The notes beneath the pieces are model-generated. The model did no database searches and was not told the origin of the DNA. It saw only the letters and a program-made list of their open reading frames with translations. Shown here one piece after another: positions 34,431-45,297 of a stretch of DNA of 64,000 nucleotides. The position numbers and the translations under genes are program-made. The DNA is from Trichosphaerium sp. ATCC 40318 (lineage: Eukaryota; Discosea; Flabellinia; Trichosidae), in the NCBI GenBank assembly GCA_038496445.1, contig JALMLS010000076.1, positions 235,300-299,299 on the forward strand, given 5' to 3'. Within the stretch, counting starts at the first letter, position 1; every line of letters starts with the position of its first letter.

Positions 34431-35814
34431 TTTTGGAGCTATTTAGTTTTTTTTTGTTGTGAAAAAGCCTACATATGAATAACATTAGAGACCAGCTAGC
34501 ATTACAAGGCTTATTGTGTTCACTTCAAATAAACAATGCGGAACTCAAAGAAATAGCGTCTTTTTTTTTTGTTATATGCTCTTTTTACATAGTGTATGTA
34601 CCTGTGAAATTGAAATTAAAGGTGAACGCTGCGTAGTGGTGTGATGGAATTTACGCTACCAAAAAGAACAAATCTTAGCGGTGGTTTTGGCATGAAAAGT
34701 CAGGTTGCGCAAAAATGCCAAAAGCGGCAGAACAACACTACTTACCAAAACTGACACGTAGTAGCTAAGTATTCGCATTTTATAATCGTGTTATTTACTA
34801 TTAGGCTGTTTAAAGCTGTTTTGTTTGTTTTTCTTTTTGTAGTTTGTCTCTTCGAGTATTAGCGGTATAAACTGCGTTGATTAGTTTTTTACTTGCCGAA
34901 TAAAACATTACGACTCATTTAGAACAAAGGTAGGATTAATACTAAGTGTACGCTCCTGTTTAGGACAAAACTATTTCCGTCGCTATACTTAGAGTTGTTT
35001 AAACGCAACAGGCACTATCTCGCAATAAAACCTAACCATAAGTGCACTAAAGTGCTTGTTGATTGTACCTTGAATAGCTACGTTATTGTGACGCGTTTTA
35101 ACGCTATTGGACGTATGGTAACTCTACGTCCACGCTCTAGAAAGTCGCATAAAGCTGTTCTCTCGCGTTGCGCCTGTTTACTTCGTTGGCTTGCTTGTGC
35201 ATCATTCGTTATGGTGTCTAACGATTTTCACTTTCCGTATCGCTGGATAGTAAGAAATGTATTTGAAAATTCTTTCCAAACCTTTACGCGTTCGCTAGAG
35301 TGAACCTTATACGGAAATGTTGCAAACAGTTTAAGACGATCTTGCTTTAAAAACTGGTACCTTGAATGGAAACACGTGCCCCAAATTCTGCGCCTTTGTT
35401 GTGCAATCGCGAAATACTATGTACCTGTTTTAGTATACTCAAGTCTTGCGTACTGTAACAAGAGCCACTGAGAGCGTAGTACTCTTTGTTTACTTTTTGA
35501 TAATGCTTGTGTAAACAACCTAAACTTGCATAAGTACTACTTCGCTAGAAGGCTGAAACTGGCGGAAGTAGTATTTGCACAGGTACCACTGGCCGTATAT
35601 CACATAATAACCACATTTGGGGGTTAGCTATTAAACACTCCACTTTCTAAATCAAAAAGATGTCACGTGTTGATGAATACATAATCAAACTTGTAGAGTA
35701 CTGCAACGCGTAAACTTGGAGCATGGCATCCTAGTAAACAAGTTTCTAAGCGCACGAGTACTTCTTTAAGGAACTTTGCTTAGTTTACACGTAAACGCGC
35801 AAACGTTAACGCCA
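34431..35814. other. Gene-poor interval
   Basis: Divergent promoter region for the 34.4-kb (minus) and 35.8-kb (plus) genes. A plus open stretch at 34995-35303 has no ATG and no motif. CACGTG at about 35,370 and 35,663. Confidence 0.5.
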
Positions 35815-36399
35815 ATGAGCGAAATATTCGTGTACGGATCGCTATTGAATGATAGAGTGTTAGAGTCAGTAATTAAAAGGTAGATTCTCCACTTAATGCC
35901 TACGTATACTCAATAAGCTCTAGAGTACCGTCTGCTTACGACGCAGTGCTTTCAGGCCATTGTCGCTATTGTATACTGAACCACGGATACCCAGCTGTAA
36001 TTCCAAGCAAGGAAGGGTCTGTTCAAGGCCGTGTGTTAACGAATTTGACAGAACAAGAAGAAAAAATCCTTGACGCTTTTGAAGTACGCTAAAAACAACG
36101 AATTTAGCGCTAAAGCTTTACATATTGATAGGACAGAGAATATAGGCGTACCAAGGTGACTGTATCAACAACTGGACCTAAAGTGGAGAAAAAACAGGTT
36201 TATACGTACATATGGCAAGGTGGAGATGATGGTAAGTTGTTGTAGTACTTACTACGCTAAAGTATCACTAGCACTGGAGAAGAAGCCTTGGGATTACAAA
36301 AAATTTTGCGAGAAGGACCTTGATTCTTTTTTGGCTATGTGTGCAAAGTTTGATCCAAGCAAGTCCCGTTTGTCAATTCAAGCAGAGCGAGCGACTTAG
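35815..36399 (+). CDS. Gamma-glutamylcyclotransferase-like (AIG2 family) protein
   Basis: Four exons give about 145 aa. It starts MSEIFVYGSLLNDRVLESVI with the family's YGSL substrate-loop motif, then RVPSAYDAVLSGHCRYCILN, YPAVIPSKEGSVQGRV and the acidic helix EEKILDAFEDREYRRTKVTV, which holds the conserved catalytic-type Glu context. It ends SRLSIQAERAT with TAG at 36397-36399. The family cyclises gamma-glutamyl amines or peptides in glutathione turnover or in removal of isopeptide crosslinks; the substrate here is unknown. Intron 1 is 44 nt. Conserved length and motifs make this a confident family call. Confidence 0.85.
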
Positions 36400-36887
36400 C
36401 CATTGTCGTTACATAGAGAACTTCAAAATACTAAGTGGTTATATGAATCGCACGTGACAATTTCAGAACAAAAAACAGTAAACAATATTTGAATTCGGAC
36501 TTCTTTTTCTCACTGTACAATATGTCATTTGCCTATTTAGGTACATAATCATAGGTGCAATAACTGAACGTCTTACGAATTCTAAACCGTCCTATCATGA
36601 GAAAAAGCTGCGCCAAGGTTTCTTTTACGTAAATATCAACAAAGTAGACATTGAAACTATGAATTAAAATGAGAACGTGGGTTTGTACACAAGACAATTT
36701 TTGTATGACAGCAAACCCACTTCGCATTTTGTGGCATTCATTGGTGCCAAAGTAAACGCCAACATGGTGGGTGTACATACCATCAACTATTCTTAATTGT
36801 CAAAACAACCACATGGCTATTTCAAATGTGTTTTTTATTTTTTTTTTATTTTTTTTCAACTACTCTACTTAAACTCGCAAATGTTTG

Positions 36888-39302
36888 TTATCTTTTACTT
36901 TTTGACCAATATGATTGTGAAGAGTAAAACGCCCTTGTACAGTACCTAAACCAAGCAAATACTGTATGATAAAACTTATGGAAAGGAAACAATATGGTGT
37001 TGATTGATCGCATCATTAAATTGTTTGTAGTGGTACCAGTTATTACCTTTTGTTCTATCAAATCTCCATTATCATACCACATCTTGTAGTCTCCTTGTTG
37101 TGTGCCATATTCAAAACGAGAAAGCTCAGCTAATTTTCCATTTTTATGCCATTTCTTGCGGTCACCATGTGCTCTATTATTAATCCACATACTTTGTTCT
37201 CTAAGTTGGCCATCTTCATACCATACTTTGAGTGGTCCATTTCGCTTACCATCGATCCATATGCTTTGTTCTCTAAGTTGACCATCTTTATACCATACTT
37301 TGAGTTCACCATTTAGTTTACCATCAACCCACATGCTTTGTTCTTCAAGTTGGCCATCTTCATACCATACTTTTCGTTCACCATTTTGTATATCATCAAT
37401 CCACATACTTTGCTCTCTAAGTTGGCCATCTTCATGCCATAATTTTCGTTCTCCATTTTGTATACCATCAGCCCACATGCTTTGTTCCATAAGTTGTCCA
37501 CTTTTGTACCATTTTTTATATTCACCACAATGTATGCTATCAACCCTGTATTCTTTACGTTGTCCATTATCATACCATGCCTTATGTCCATTTTGTTTAC
37601 CATTAACAAACATTCCCTTTGTTTGTAATTGTCCATTTTTATACCACTCCTTGTGTTCCCCATTTTTTTTTCCATCAACTATAGTACCTTGTAGCCACAG
37701 TTGTCCGTTGTCATACCATCCCTTGTATTGGCCAGTATCATCAACAAACATACATTGTATCTTTAGTTGTCCATTTATATACCATTCTGTGGATTTACCA
37801 TTTAGTTTACCATCAACCCACATACTTTGTACCCTAAGTTGGCCATCTTTATACCATACTTTTTGTTCACCATTTAGTTTACCATCAATCCATGTTCTTT
37901 GTTCTCTAAGTTGACCATCTTCATGCCACATTTTTTGTTCACCGTTTAGTTTACCATCAACCCATGTGCTTTGTTCTCTAAGTTGACCATCTTCATGCCA
38001 CATTTTTTGTTCACCATTTAGTTTACCATCAATCCATGTGCTTTGTTCTCTAAGTTGACCATTTTTATACCACACTTTGAGTGGACCATTTAGTTTACCA
38101 TCAATCCACGTGCTTTGTTCTCTAAGTTGACCATTTTCATGCCACACCTTTGTTTCTCCATATTGTTTACCATCAACCCATGTGCTTTGTTCTCTAAGTT
38201 GTCCATTTTTATACCATATTTTGCGTACACCATTTTTATTACCATCAACCCATGTGCTTTGTTCTCTAAGTTGGCCATCTTCATACCATACTTTGAGTTT
38301 GCCATTTAGCCAACCATTAGTCCACATACATTGTTCCTCCAGATTACCATTTTTATACCACTTTTTGTGTTCACCATTCTTTTTTCCATCAACCATAGTA
38401 CCTTGTAGCCACAATTGTCCATTTTCATACCACTGCGTATATGGACCAGTTAACTTATCATCAACCCACCCACATTGTATCTTGAGTTGGTTGTTTTTAT
38501 ACCATACTTTCACTTCACTGTTTAGTTTATGGTTGTCCCACATACTTTGTTCTCTAAGTTGACCATCTTTATACCATACTTTGAGACCATTTTTATTACC
38601 ATCGACCCATGTGCTTTGTTCTCGAAGTTGACCGTTGTCATACCATATTTTGAGTTCACCATTTAGTTTACCATCAACCCATATGCTTTGTTCTCTAAGT
38701 TGACCATTTTTATACCATACTTTGAGTGGACCATTTAGTTTACCATCAATCCACGTGCTTTGTTCTCTAAGTTGACCATTTTCATGCCACACCTTTGTTT
38801 CTCCATATTGTTTATCATCAATCCACATGTTTTGAAACTTACGTTGTCCATTTTTGTACCACACCTTGAGTTGACCATTTTGCTTATCATTGACCCACAT
38901 AGTTTGTCTAAGTAGTTGTCCATTTTCATACCACTCTTTAGTTTTGCCATGTTGCTTGCCATTAACAAACATAAACTGTACTTCAAGTTGACCGTTTTCA
39001 TACCATTTTTTATGAGTGCCGTGTTTTACACCATCAATCAACATGTACTGTTCCTTACATTGTCCATTCTTGTACCATTTGTTGCATTGCCCATTTTTAG
39101 CGTATTCGTGGCACCATACTTTTCCACTTTTGTACCATGCAATCCATTTCCCTTTACGTTGTAATGATCCATCAAAATGAGTATTGGTTGCTGCTTTTTT
39201 TGACAATGTATGGAACTTTGTGAAAGCTTCAACGTTGAATGTACAAATACATTGTTGAATTTCACATGGGAGGTCAAGTAACACCAATGAAGGAGAAGAC
39301 AT
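36888..39302 (-). CDS. F-box protein with ~29 MORN-variant repeats (804 aa)
   Basis: Intronless from ATG 39302. The N-terminus LLDLPCEIQQCICTFNVEAF is a degenerate F-box, then about 29 tandem units of 24 residues of the form WVDGKLNGELKVWYKDGQLR-EQSM. This is the toxin_YwqK/MORN-variant type (G-x-x-K-x-W-Y-x-N-G-Q-L), not the classical GxYxGxW MORN. A basic-aromatic C-terminal tail follows (HKFYHTVFAWFRYCTRAFY). Central units are nearly identical, the ends more divergent. Likely an SCF receptor with an elongated beta-hairpin ligand surface. The 3' flank is T-rich on plus, i.e. A-rich downstream of the stop. Similar F-box plus MORN-variant architectures recur in amoeba-infecting giant DNA viruses and some protists. 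Confidence 0.9.
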   Translation of the reverse strand: MSSPSLVLLDLPCEIQQCICTFNVEAFTKFHTLSKKAATNTHFDGSLQRKGKWIAWYKSGKVWCHEYAKNGQCNKWYKNGQCKEQYMLIDGVKHGTHKKWYENGQLEVQFMFVNGKQHGKTKEWYENGQLLRQTMWVNDKQNGQLKVWYKNGQRKFQNMWIDDKQYGETKVWHENGQLREQSTWIDGKLNGPLKVWYKNGQLREQSIWVDGKLNGELKIWYDNGQLREQSTWVDGNKNGLKVWYKDGQLREQSMWDNHKLNSEVKVWYKNNQLKIQCGWVDDKLTGPYTQWYENGQLWLQGTMVDGKKNGEHKKWYKNGNLEEQCMWTNGWLNGKLKVWYEDGQLREQSTWVDGNKNGVRKIWYKNGQLREQSTWVDGKQYGETKVWHENGQLREQSTWIDGKLNGPLKVWYKNGQLREQSTWIDGKLNGEQKMWHEDGQLREQSTWVDGKLNGEQKMWHEDGQLREQRTWIDGKLNGEQKVWYKDGQLRVQSMWVDGKLNGKSTEWYINGQLKIQCMFVDDTGQYKGWYDNGQLWLQGTIVDGKKNGEHKEWYKNGQLQTKGMFVNGKQNGHKAWYDNGQRKEYRVDSIHCGEYKKWYKSGQLMEQSMWADGIQNGERKLWHEDGQLREQSMWIDDIQNGERKVWYEDGQLEEQSMWVDGKLNGELKVWYKDGQLREQSIWIDGKRNGPLKVWYEDGQLREQSMWINNRAHGDRKKWHKNGKLAELSRFEYGTQQGDYKMWYDNGDLIEQKVITGTTTNNLMMRSINTILFPFHKFYHTVFAWFRYCTRAFYSSQSYWSKSKR
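36990..39170 (-). repeat. 72-nt tandem repeat encoding the MORN-variant array
   Basis: About 29 direct units of 72 nt, recognisable on the plus strand by the recurring ctttgttctctaagttg and accatttagtttaccatc blocks. Blocks of three or four adjacent units are almost identical (for example 37860-38110), a sign of recent internal duplication. Copy number is likely to vary between strains. Confidence 0.9.
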
Positions 39303-40201
39303 GCTTTATTTCTAAAGAAAACAATAAGAAATATGAAGGACAACAAATATTTAACAGTGTAGACCCTTTGAGAAAGTTTAAAAAGCTGCTTTGAAAATAG
39401 AAATAGCACGTGTTTAAAATTTTTTCCAAAAATACTATCAAGAAATGATGCTCGCTAACCACAGACTATACAAAGTTCTATAAAATTACACTGAGGCAAT
39501 GTATCGTGAGTACTCTTTGTTTGAAACTAAACTTTAAAAGCTATTATGTAGCACTGTAAAACAGTGAGGGAAAAACTAACACCAAATTCTTTGGTCGGTA
39601 TTTTGTTTCAAAAAAGAAGGCTGACCAAATAACAAATCTAACTCACGTGTATATACACAAAACAATGGTTGCCTCTTTACCTTATTTACTAAGGCACAAG
39701 TTTTAAGCAATTGGGTAGGTTGTGTACTATAGTGTAGTTGCCTGTACTCACAAACCATCTTGAAAAACGATTTAGCTAACTAAAAAAATAGCATTATTTC
39801 AGGTCAAACAATAACGGTCTAGACGCATTGCTAGCAGCTCGTATGGGCAAAACAGACACGAATCTAAATTTAAAGACATACATAACAGAACAATCGTTAA
39901 AAGACAATAAAGGACAGACGCTAATAAAGAGTTACCCTATGGTAGCTGAAATGTCATGTACCGGGCTAGTGTTTAAATCTCAGGTACACAATTCTACGTC
40001 AATGAAACACAACTCTGCTGACACTCACTGAAAGGTAATGGCAGCTTTGGGACTTTCTGGAGGGTTTGGATGATTTATAACTTAGTAGTTTTGAACACAA
40101 AAACCCACATGGGTTTGCACTGTGTATCTGATAATAACCACGTGCGCACTAGTTTTCGTTGTCAAATACAGTCAAGTGAAATTAAACGGAAATCAATGAA
40201 A
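39303..40201. other. Non-coding interval upstream of F-box/MORN-variant gene
   Basis: Open stretch at about 39,800-40,031 (LNLKTYITEQSLKDNKGQ) follows an acceptor-like TTTCAG and might be an orphan exon, but no partner exon was found. Isolated MITE-end-like GGGTTTGCACT at 40111. Confidence 0.4.
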
Positions 40202-40351
40202 GGGTTTGCGCTAATTTTCGCGAACTTGGTCAGAGCCATGATTAAAAAATGTGCTGTTTTATGCAAAAATATTGTACAAAAGTCCTCCAAAAGAACAGAC
40301 TTCGAAGAAATACAACATACCGCCAAATTTCGCGAAAGGTAGTGCAAACCC
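40202..40351. mobile_element. MITE-like element, copy A
   Basis: A ~150-bp non-coding unit with terminal inverted repeats: the left end GGGTTTGCGCTAATTTTCGC and the reverse complement of the right end GGGTTTGCACTACCTTTCGC. The interior (AGAGCCATGATTAAAAAATG ... GACTTCGAAGAAATACAACA) matches copy B at 56574-56730 over its whole length. No reading frame of note and no transposase. A further isolated GGGTTTGCACT sits at 40111, so a second, partial end may be nested here. No clear target-site duplication is visible. Confidence 0.7.
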
Positions 40352-41703
40352 CATGACATTGTTGTCATCGGTAACAGCACAGCAAGAAAAAATATCAACT
40401 GCTAAGCTCACAACGTTTTGTTAGAGTTCTAACACTCTCAGTTGACTTTCTTCTATCAACTAACCAATGAACACTAACTAAGACGATGTTGGGAGGAAGA
40501 CAAAATGTCTTGTGGCTCTAGCGCAGCGCCAAGCATTTGTTATATTATACAAGAACACTTGGAAAATAAAAGAAAGGTTTTACAGTTTTTAAAACAAATG
40601 AAAAGGAAATTTTTGGGTGGGATGTGGGTGATTGCTGCTCGCCATGTTGTTTAAGCTTTGTCGGTTGTTGTTGTTGATTTATACGAAGTCAACTCAAGTT
40701 TACCCAAACGTAACGGTGTAAAACACGTGTACAGCCAAAAGGAATCAGGCGAAAAAGAAAAATTCGTGTAGGTTTTCTTTCGCGAAGGACAGATTTTTGG
40801 TCGACTACCAATACAGTAGGCCGCACTAAAACTTTTATTACAGCGTAATTACTTTGTGCTAAAATTTGATTCGAATCACGTGATAATTTTTTTTTTGGTT
40901 TTTATCAGCAGTAACATAAAATCTCACGCGCAAACTAGCTTGAGAGCTTTTTTTAAAAAGGTTTAGGCTAACATACCGTAATGTTGAATGTCCTCATAAT
41001 CGTAGACCCCAGACACGTTTATTTGTATACTAACGCAACACGTCAGGAGAAGTAAATAGTATAATAATAATGGGAAGTATTGGTCAAAAAGTAACGCGCC
41101 GTACCCCTTGTGCTTTACTCAATTAATTTACCATAAACTAATAAACTCACAAAGACTCAAAATACGTGGTACAAGGATTCACGTTGAAAAAAATACGGTT
41201 CCTGTCAAGCGCAAGCTAGAGGTCCAATTTGCTTAGCCATAGATAACCGTTTAAGAATCAGGATTTAATTGTCAGCTAGAATATCGCAAACTTCTGTCGG
41301 TTCATTACTGAACCAAAAGACAATAAACGGTAGAAAATCAACGTAGTACTGGTGCGTAGCAACAAAATGAAGTCTTAGCTAGTGTATTTTACAAGGTTTT
41401 TTGGTACATTTTTTTTCTCTTTTTTTTTCACATCGTCCTGTAGCTGTTACAGTATGAAAAAAATGCATGTGGTTCAGACAGATTCTATTTTTGTTGTCTT
41501 GGTAACAACTTACTTTTAGAAAAATCATATCTAAATACTCGTGAGCTTTAAAACTTGTACTTAAGAAAAAAATGAGAACAAGAGATCCCAAAAAGAAAAG
41601 AAAAAAGTAGCTCAAACTTTTTGTTCCGTTTCGAACTTAAAACATGTTTTTGAACAGCGACACCTTGTGTAGGGTGTCTGCAATATTTTTTGAAACCAAA
41701 AAA
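40352..41703. other. Gene-poor interval
   Basis: No supported gene. ATCACGTGAT at about 40,874-40,883. A minus open stretch at 41379-41615 is hydrophobic at its start but lacks ATG. Confidence 0.5.
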
Positions 41704-42861
41704 TCAATAAAATATTTTCCAGGAGGCAACACTGCCTTGTGGTTTAACATACCTGTCTGAGAATACAGTATAATTCAAAAAAGTAGTAGACGCCCATAAT
41801 TGAAGTGTATAGACACCTTCTAAATCTGCTGTTGCAAATAACTCACGTACTTCTTTCTCAGGTCCTCTCATTTCATTATGACGATAAGGATAGAAAGTAT
41901 GTGAAGGAAGAACAAGAAAATTAAAAAAATCTTCATCTCCATATTGAGTCTTAGAAAGTTTTAAGAATTTTGGACCTACTGTCTTCCACACAGGGTTATA
42001 AGTCTTCCACTTATCTCTTATAGAAGGTATCATTTTTAATATGTATCTCAAAGTAACAGAAGAATCATGACAAGCGAGTATACCGTTTGCGATGTAAGAG
42101 TCTTTAGTTTCCTCAGCAGCAAAACAATCATACTCGCTCTCCTCAAGATCTTTGATTAAAGGCTCAAAAGATCTCAGGCATAGAGAATCAGTATCTACAA
42201 AGATACCACCATACTTATTGAGTATCTCATAACGACCAATATCGGAAGATGCATGACAATTTTTAACATCTTCTAAGCATGGTGGTATGCCATTAAAGAG
42301 CTCTTTGTTGACCATCCACTCATTTTCTTTAAAATCGTCATCTCTCCATAACTTGTATTTCCATCCTGATTCTTCTGCAGCTGCTTTACATGTTTTCATA
42401 AGCTCTTTATGAGGCTGTTTTGGCCAAAAAACAAAACGTCAGTGATTTTTTTTTTCAAAGAAAGAAAAAAGTGTTTTTGATTTCCTGACGTGTCTGGGAA
42501 ATACTGGAACGAAAACGATGCACCATACGCCTAGCGGTATAGGAAACTTTCAATTTATACCACTTAGCGCTTGGTACCTTTTGGGAAAGATACAAATTGA
42601 ACGTAAGTTGTTTAGCCGTACCGGTTCTGTGCCTAGCCATATTTGGTGGAGTATGCGTGGTATTTTAGGTGGTTTCTATGCGTTTTAGCGTGACTCCAAG
42701 TGCAAGTAGCGTACTGTTTTATCTATGCTCTTTAAATATGATAGAGTTGTTGGAGGTATAGTTAAGCTTGGTTCAAACCACTTGTTGTATTTATTTAACA
42801 TCTCTTCGTTTGGTTTTAGAAAGAAAAGTATTACACACGCTGACAATAGCATAAGGATCAT
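41704..42861 (-). CDS. Type II membrane glycosyltransferase, DXD sugar-binding family
   Basis: The main exon (to about 42414) contains GWKYKLWRDDDFKENEWMVN, SSDIGRYEILNKYGGIFVDT and the catalytic DTDSLCLRSFE (metal/nucleotide-sugar-binding D-x-D), as in Gly_transf_sug (Och1/capsular-type) enzymes. An upstream exon (42861 to about 42702) supplies a signal-anchor (MILMLLSACVILFFL) and a stem (NKYNKWFEPSLTIPPTTL), giving a Golgi type II layout. The two join in phase at GTACGC and CAG|CCTCATAAAGAG, but the ~290-nt intron may hide another exon bearing the usual IPxxIHQ-W segment, which I cannot find. The product should add a hexose to a glycan or lipid. Confidence 0.75.
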
Positions 42862-43556
42862 TTTAAAGCTTAAAATGTAATTTAGCGTAACATGTTACAA
42901 AAAGTCGTACTGCACGGGTTTAAGCGGTTTCTTACGCCTAGGATGGTTTTGCATGGTTATATATGGCGAGCTAGCGGTCTTATGTGAGTTGTGTGATGAC
43001 ACAATGTCAAGTTTCTCTTAAGCCACGTTGAGGTTTTTGACCAAATTAACCTATTAAGTGGTGAGAAAGAAAAGGTCCTAATTTCGGTTCTCTCATGCCT
43101 AGGATGACCTTGATTGTATTGTTTTTGATGGTAAAAAATAAGAAACGTTTCTTGTGTCAAGGAACACATTTCTCTGGCAGTGTTACAAAAACGTTTCTAA
43201 CGGATGTGGAAACATCTCTAATATTACGGTTTATTATTAAAACTGTCTTCTAATTGTTTTGCTTTGTAAGACCCAATAAACCCTAAGTCATTCTTGCCCC
43301 ATCACTATTCAAATCCTACTTTTTTTACCCCTTGAAATTCTTCTCTCGGCGGAATTTCGAAGGAATATTTTGCCTGCACGCCAACTAAGGTCAAGCGAAG
43401 ATACATGTTCTTCCTGTCTATGTTATTTTTTGTACGATACAGTGGACAATAGGAATCTAGCATTGTTTAGTTGGAAACGTTTTCTACAAAGGGCAAAATG
43501 TGAAACAGCCAAAACGAAACAAAAAGAGCATGCTCGCGGAAAGGTTTATTAAATAG
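42862..43556. other. Intergenic, nothing recognised
   Basis: Upstream of the glycosyltransferase and downstream of the PTNAP gene. No exon pair or repeat seen. Confidence 0.5.
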
Positions 43557-44153
43557 CTACAATGAAAGACAAGTGACTACTAGTAACACTATAAAGTATA
43601 TTGAATGCATTGTGACAGTGCCGGCTGTAGGAGCTACTGTTGGCGCTGCTGTTGGCTGTGGTGTTGGTGGAGGAAACGGTGCGTTTGTTGGAGCATTTGT
43701 AGGTGGTGGGAACGGTGCGTTTGTAGGTGGTTGTGTTGGTGGTGGGAAAGGGGCATTAGTTGGAGGCTCTGTCGGAGGAAGGACAGGAGCGTTAGTAGGA
43801 GGGTTTGTTGGTGGAGGGTTCGGAGGATTAGTGGGCGATGAAAACGGTGCGTTTGTTGGTTGTCCGATAGGTGAAACTGGAGCATTTGTTGGAGATGAGA
43901 ATGGTGCGTTTGTAGGCTGCTCAACAGGCACAAAGGGAGCGTTGGTTGGTTGAGAGAATGGAACGTTCGTAGGAGCATCACTAGGAGCAACAGGAGCGTT
44001 TGTAGGTGAAGAAAACGGTGTGTTTGTTGGTGTTGTGGGATTGGCTTCTGTCTCTTAGTTGAGTTAGTTTACTAGTCATTGATTTACAGGCGTACGACTC
44101 AGAGAATGAGGAATACAGGTGAGCAGAAAGATAACGAGTATGTGAGTATGCAT
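43557..44153 (-). CDS. Secreted PTNAP-repeat stalk protein, GPI-type C-terminus
   Basis: Exon 1 (from ATG 44153) encodes a signal peptide MHTHILVIFLLTCIPHSLS. A 42-nt intron (GTACGC...AAG) joins it in phase to a long Pro/Thr/Asn/Ala array built from PTNAPFSSPTNAP and PTNAPFPPPT units with little else, then PTAAPTVAPTAGT and a terminal hydrophobic stretch YFIVLLVVTCLSL. No folded domain. This is a mucin-like or extensin-like surface stalk; together with the Reeler protein it suggests a glycosylated GPI-anchored coat. The internal GTG (VPVEQ) is not a start. Confidence 0.7.
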
Positions 44154-44324
44154 ATGGGTAGTAGGCAAGTGGCTGATATGGTAACGTTGATGATTAAAAT
44201 GGTGTTTTACATCCGGATACCAATACTACAAAAGTAAAATGGCTCTATCGGAAAAGTGACATTTATCTGTTTTGGAAACAAGTGTATAACTCATACAAGC
44301 ATAACTAAACTGAGTGATTATAAT

Positions 44325-44740
44325 TTATAGTATACAATGTCCTTGCGTTTGAAGATCTTTCGTTCATGAATAATTAAATTGTGATCTAAGTTAGCTACCA
44401 TGAACAAAAAAGAAAAGCAAAATAATCATACCTGCAGGGAACTTTGTATACAAGATACTCTATAGAATATTCAACTACTGAAGCTACCGCTGTTAGAAAT
44501 ATATCTGTTAGCCACAAAGTAACATGTGTCTCAAGTACAGACGTGATAGCAAAAGGCAGAATAGTTTGCCCTAGTAATAGGATGAACACTTTGTGCTTTC
44601 TGTATTTTGGTCGTTGAAAATTTGCTAACCAATAGATAAATTCGAATATCCTAAAAAATATACGAGTATTGCAACTAACCTAACAATGGCCTTTCCAGCT
44701 TCCTGATTTTTATCACTAAGTCTCACGTTTTCCTGTAGAT
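44325..44740 (-). CDS. Small two-TM hypothetical protein (partial model)
   Basis: Minus-strand exons read NVRLSDKNQEAGKAIVR, IFEFIYWLANFQRPKYRKHK plus a hydrophobic segment FILLLGQTILPFAITSVLE, LWLTDIFLTAVASVVEYSIE, and a last basic exon HNLIIHERKIFKRKDIVYYK ending at TAA near 44325. Two membrane helices with basic flanks. The start is not found; it may lie beyond 44740. Family unknown. Confidence 0.4.
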
Positions 44741-44793
44741 TGTACGTCAATAATAGCTAAGATTAGATAAGCTTCAGAAAAGAGTAGGAAAAA

Positions 44794-44960
44794 TTGAAAA
44801 TAAAATTATTAGGCTCCACCCATTCTTGGGCGGGATGTTGGTATGCTAATGGTACATTGAATGGTGAGTACAAGCAGTGGTATGAAAACGGCCAAGTTCG
44901 TATGCAATGCTCTTTCAAAAATGGCAACAAAGAAGGCGAAGAAAAAGGCTCGTGTGACAC
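44794..44960 (+). pseudogene. MORN-variant scrap
   Basis: About two repeat units remain (ANGTLNGEYKQWYENGQVRM, QCSFKNGNKEGEE) without an F-box or start context; the frame then enters non-repeat sequence. It is a third, very short relic of the F-box/MORN-variant family seen at 31 kb and 37-39 kb. Confidence 0.6.
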
Positions 44961-45297
44961 GAACCAAAGTAACGAGTGTCTTACAGAGATGGGAAAAAGG
45001 AAAGTTGAGTGCAAATCTAATAGTTATCATTGTTTTGGCTTCAGATTGCGAAATGTCCAGCTGAACAAGCAATCGTGCGAAATTAAAGCTTTACTTGACT
45101 CTTAACAAAACCACGCTTTGTTTAAAAATATCCAATATCACGTGCACAACGAGTATGCGTAGAAAAAAGGTATCCTTTGTGCGTATAGCTTGCTAGTATT
45201 AATGTGAGGTTCAAATAAGGCCGTGGCCATAACTTAAGTGCTTATCTAAAGTAAATTTGGAATCTAAGCAACTTGTCTTTATTAAATTTTCCACCCA

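Noticed and set aside
34995-35303. 102-aa ORF
   Set aside because: No ATG, no motif and no splice partners; likely chance in a gene-poor gap.
37300-38562. Several plus- and minus-frame Ser/Cys- or Met/Lys-rich ORFs inside the MORN-variant gene
   Set aside because: They are shadow frames of the 72-nt repeat with period-matched composition.
40202-40351. Coding exons in the two similar 150-bp blocks (40.2 and 56.6 kb)
   Set aside because: Frames differ between copies and inverted termini fit a MITE better than a conserved exon.
41379-41615. Signal-peptide-like 78-aa ORF
   Set aside because: No in-frame ATG, and the hydrophobic start derives from a T-rich run.
43573-43953. Plus-strand Gly/Val/Ala-rich ORF over the PTNAP gene
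   Set aside because: It is the antisense translation of the PTNAP codon repeat; signal peptide and hydrophobic tail exist only on the minus strand.
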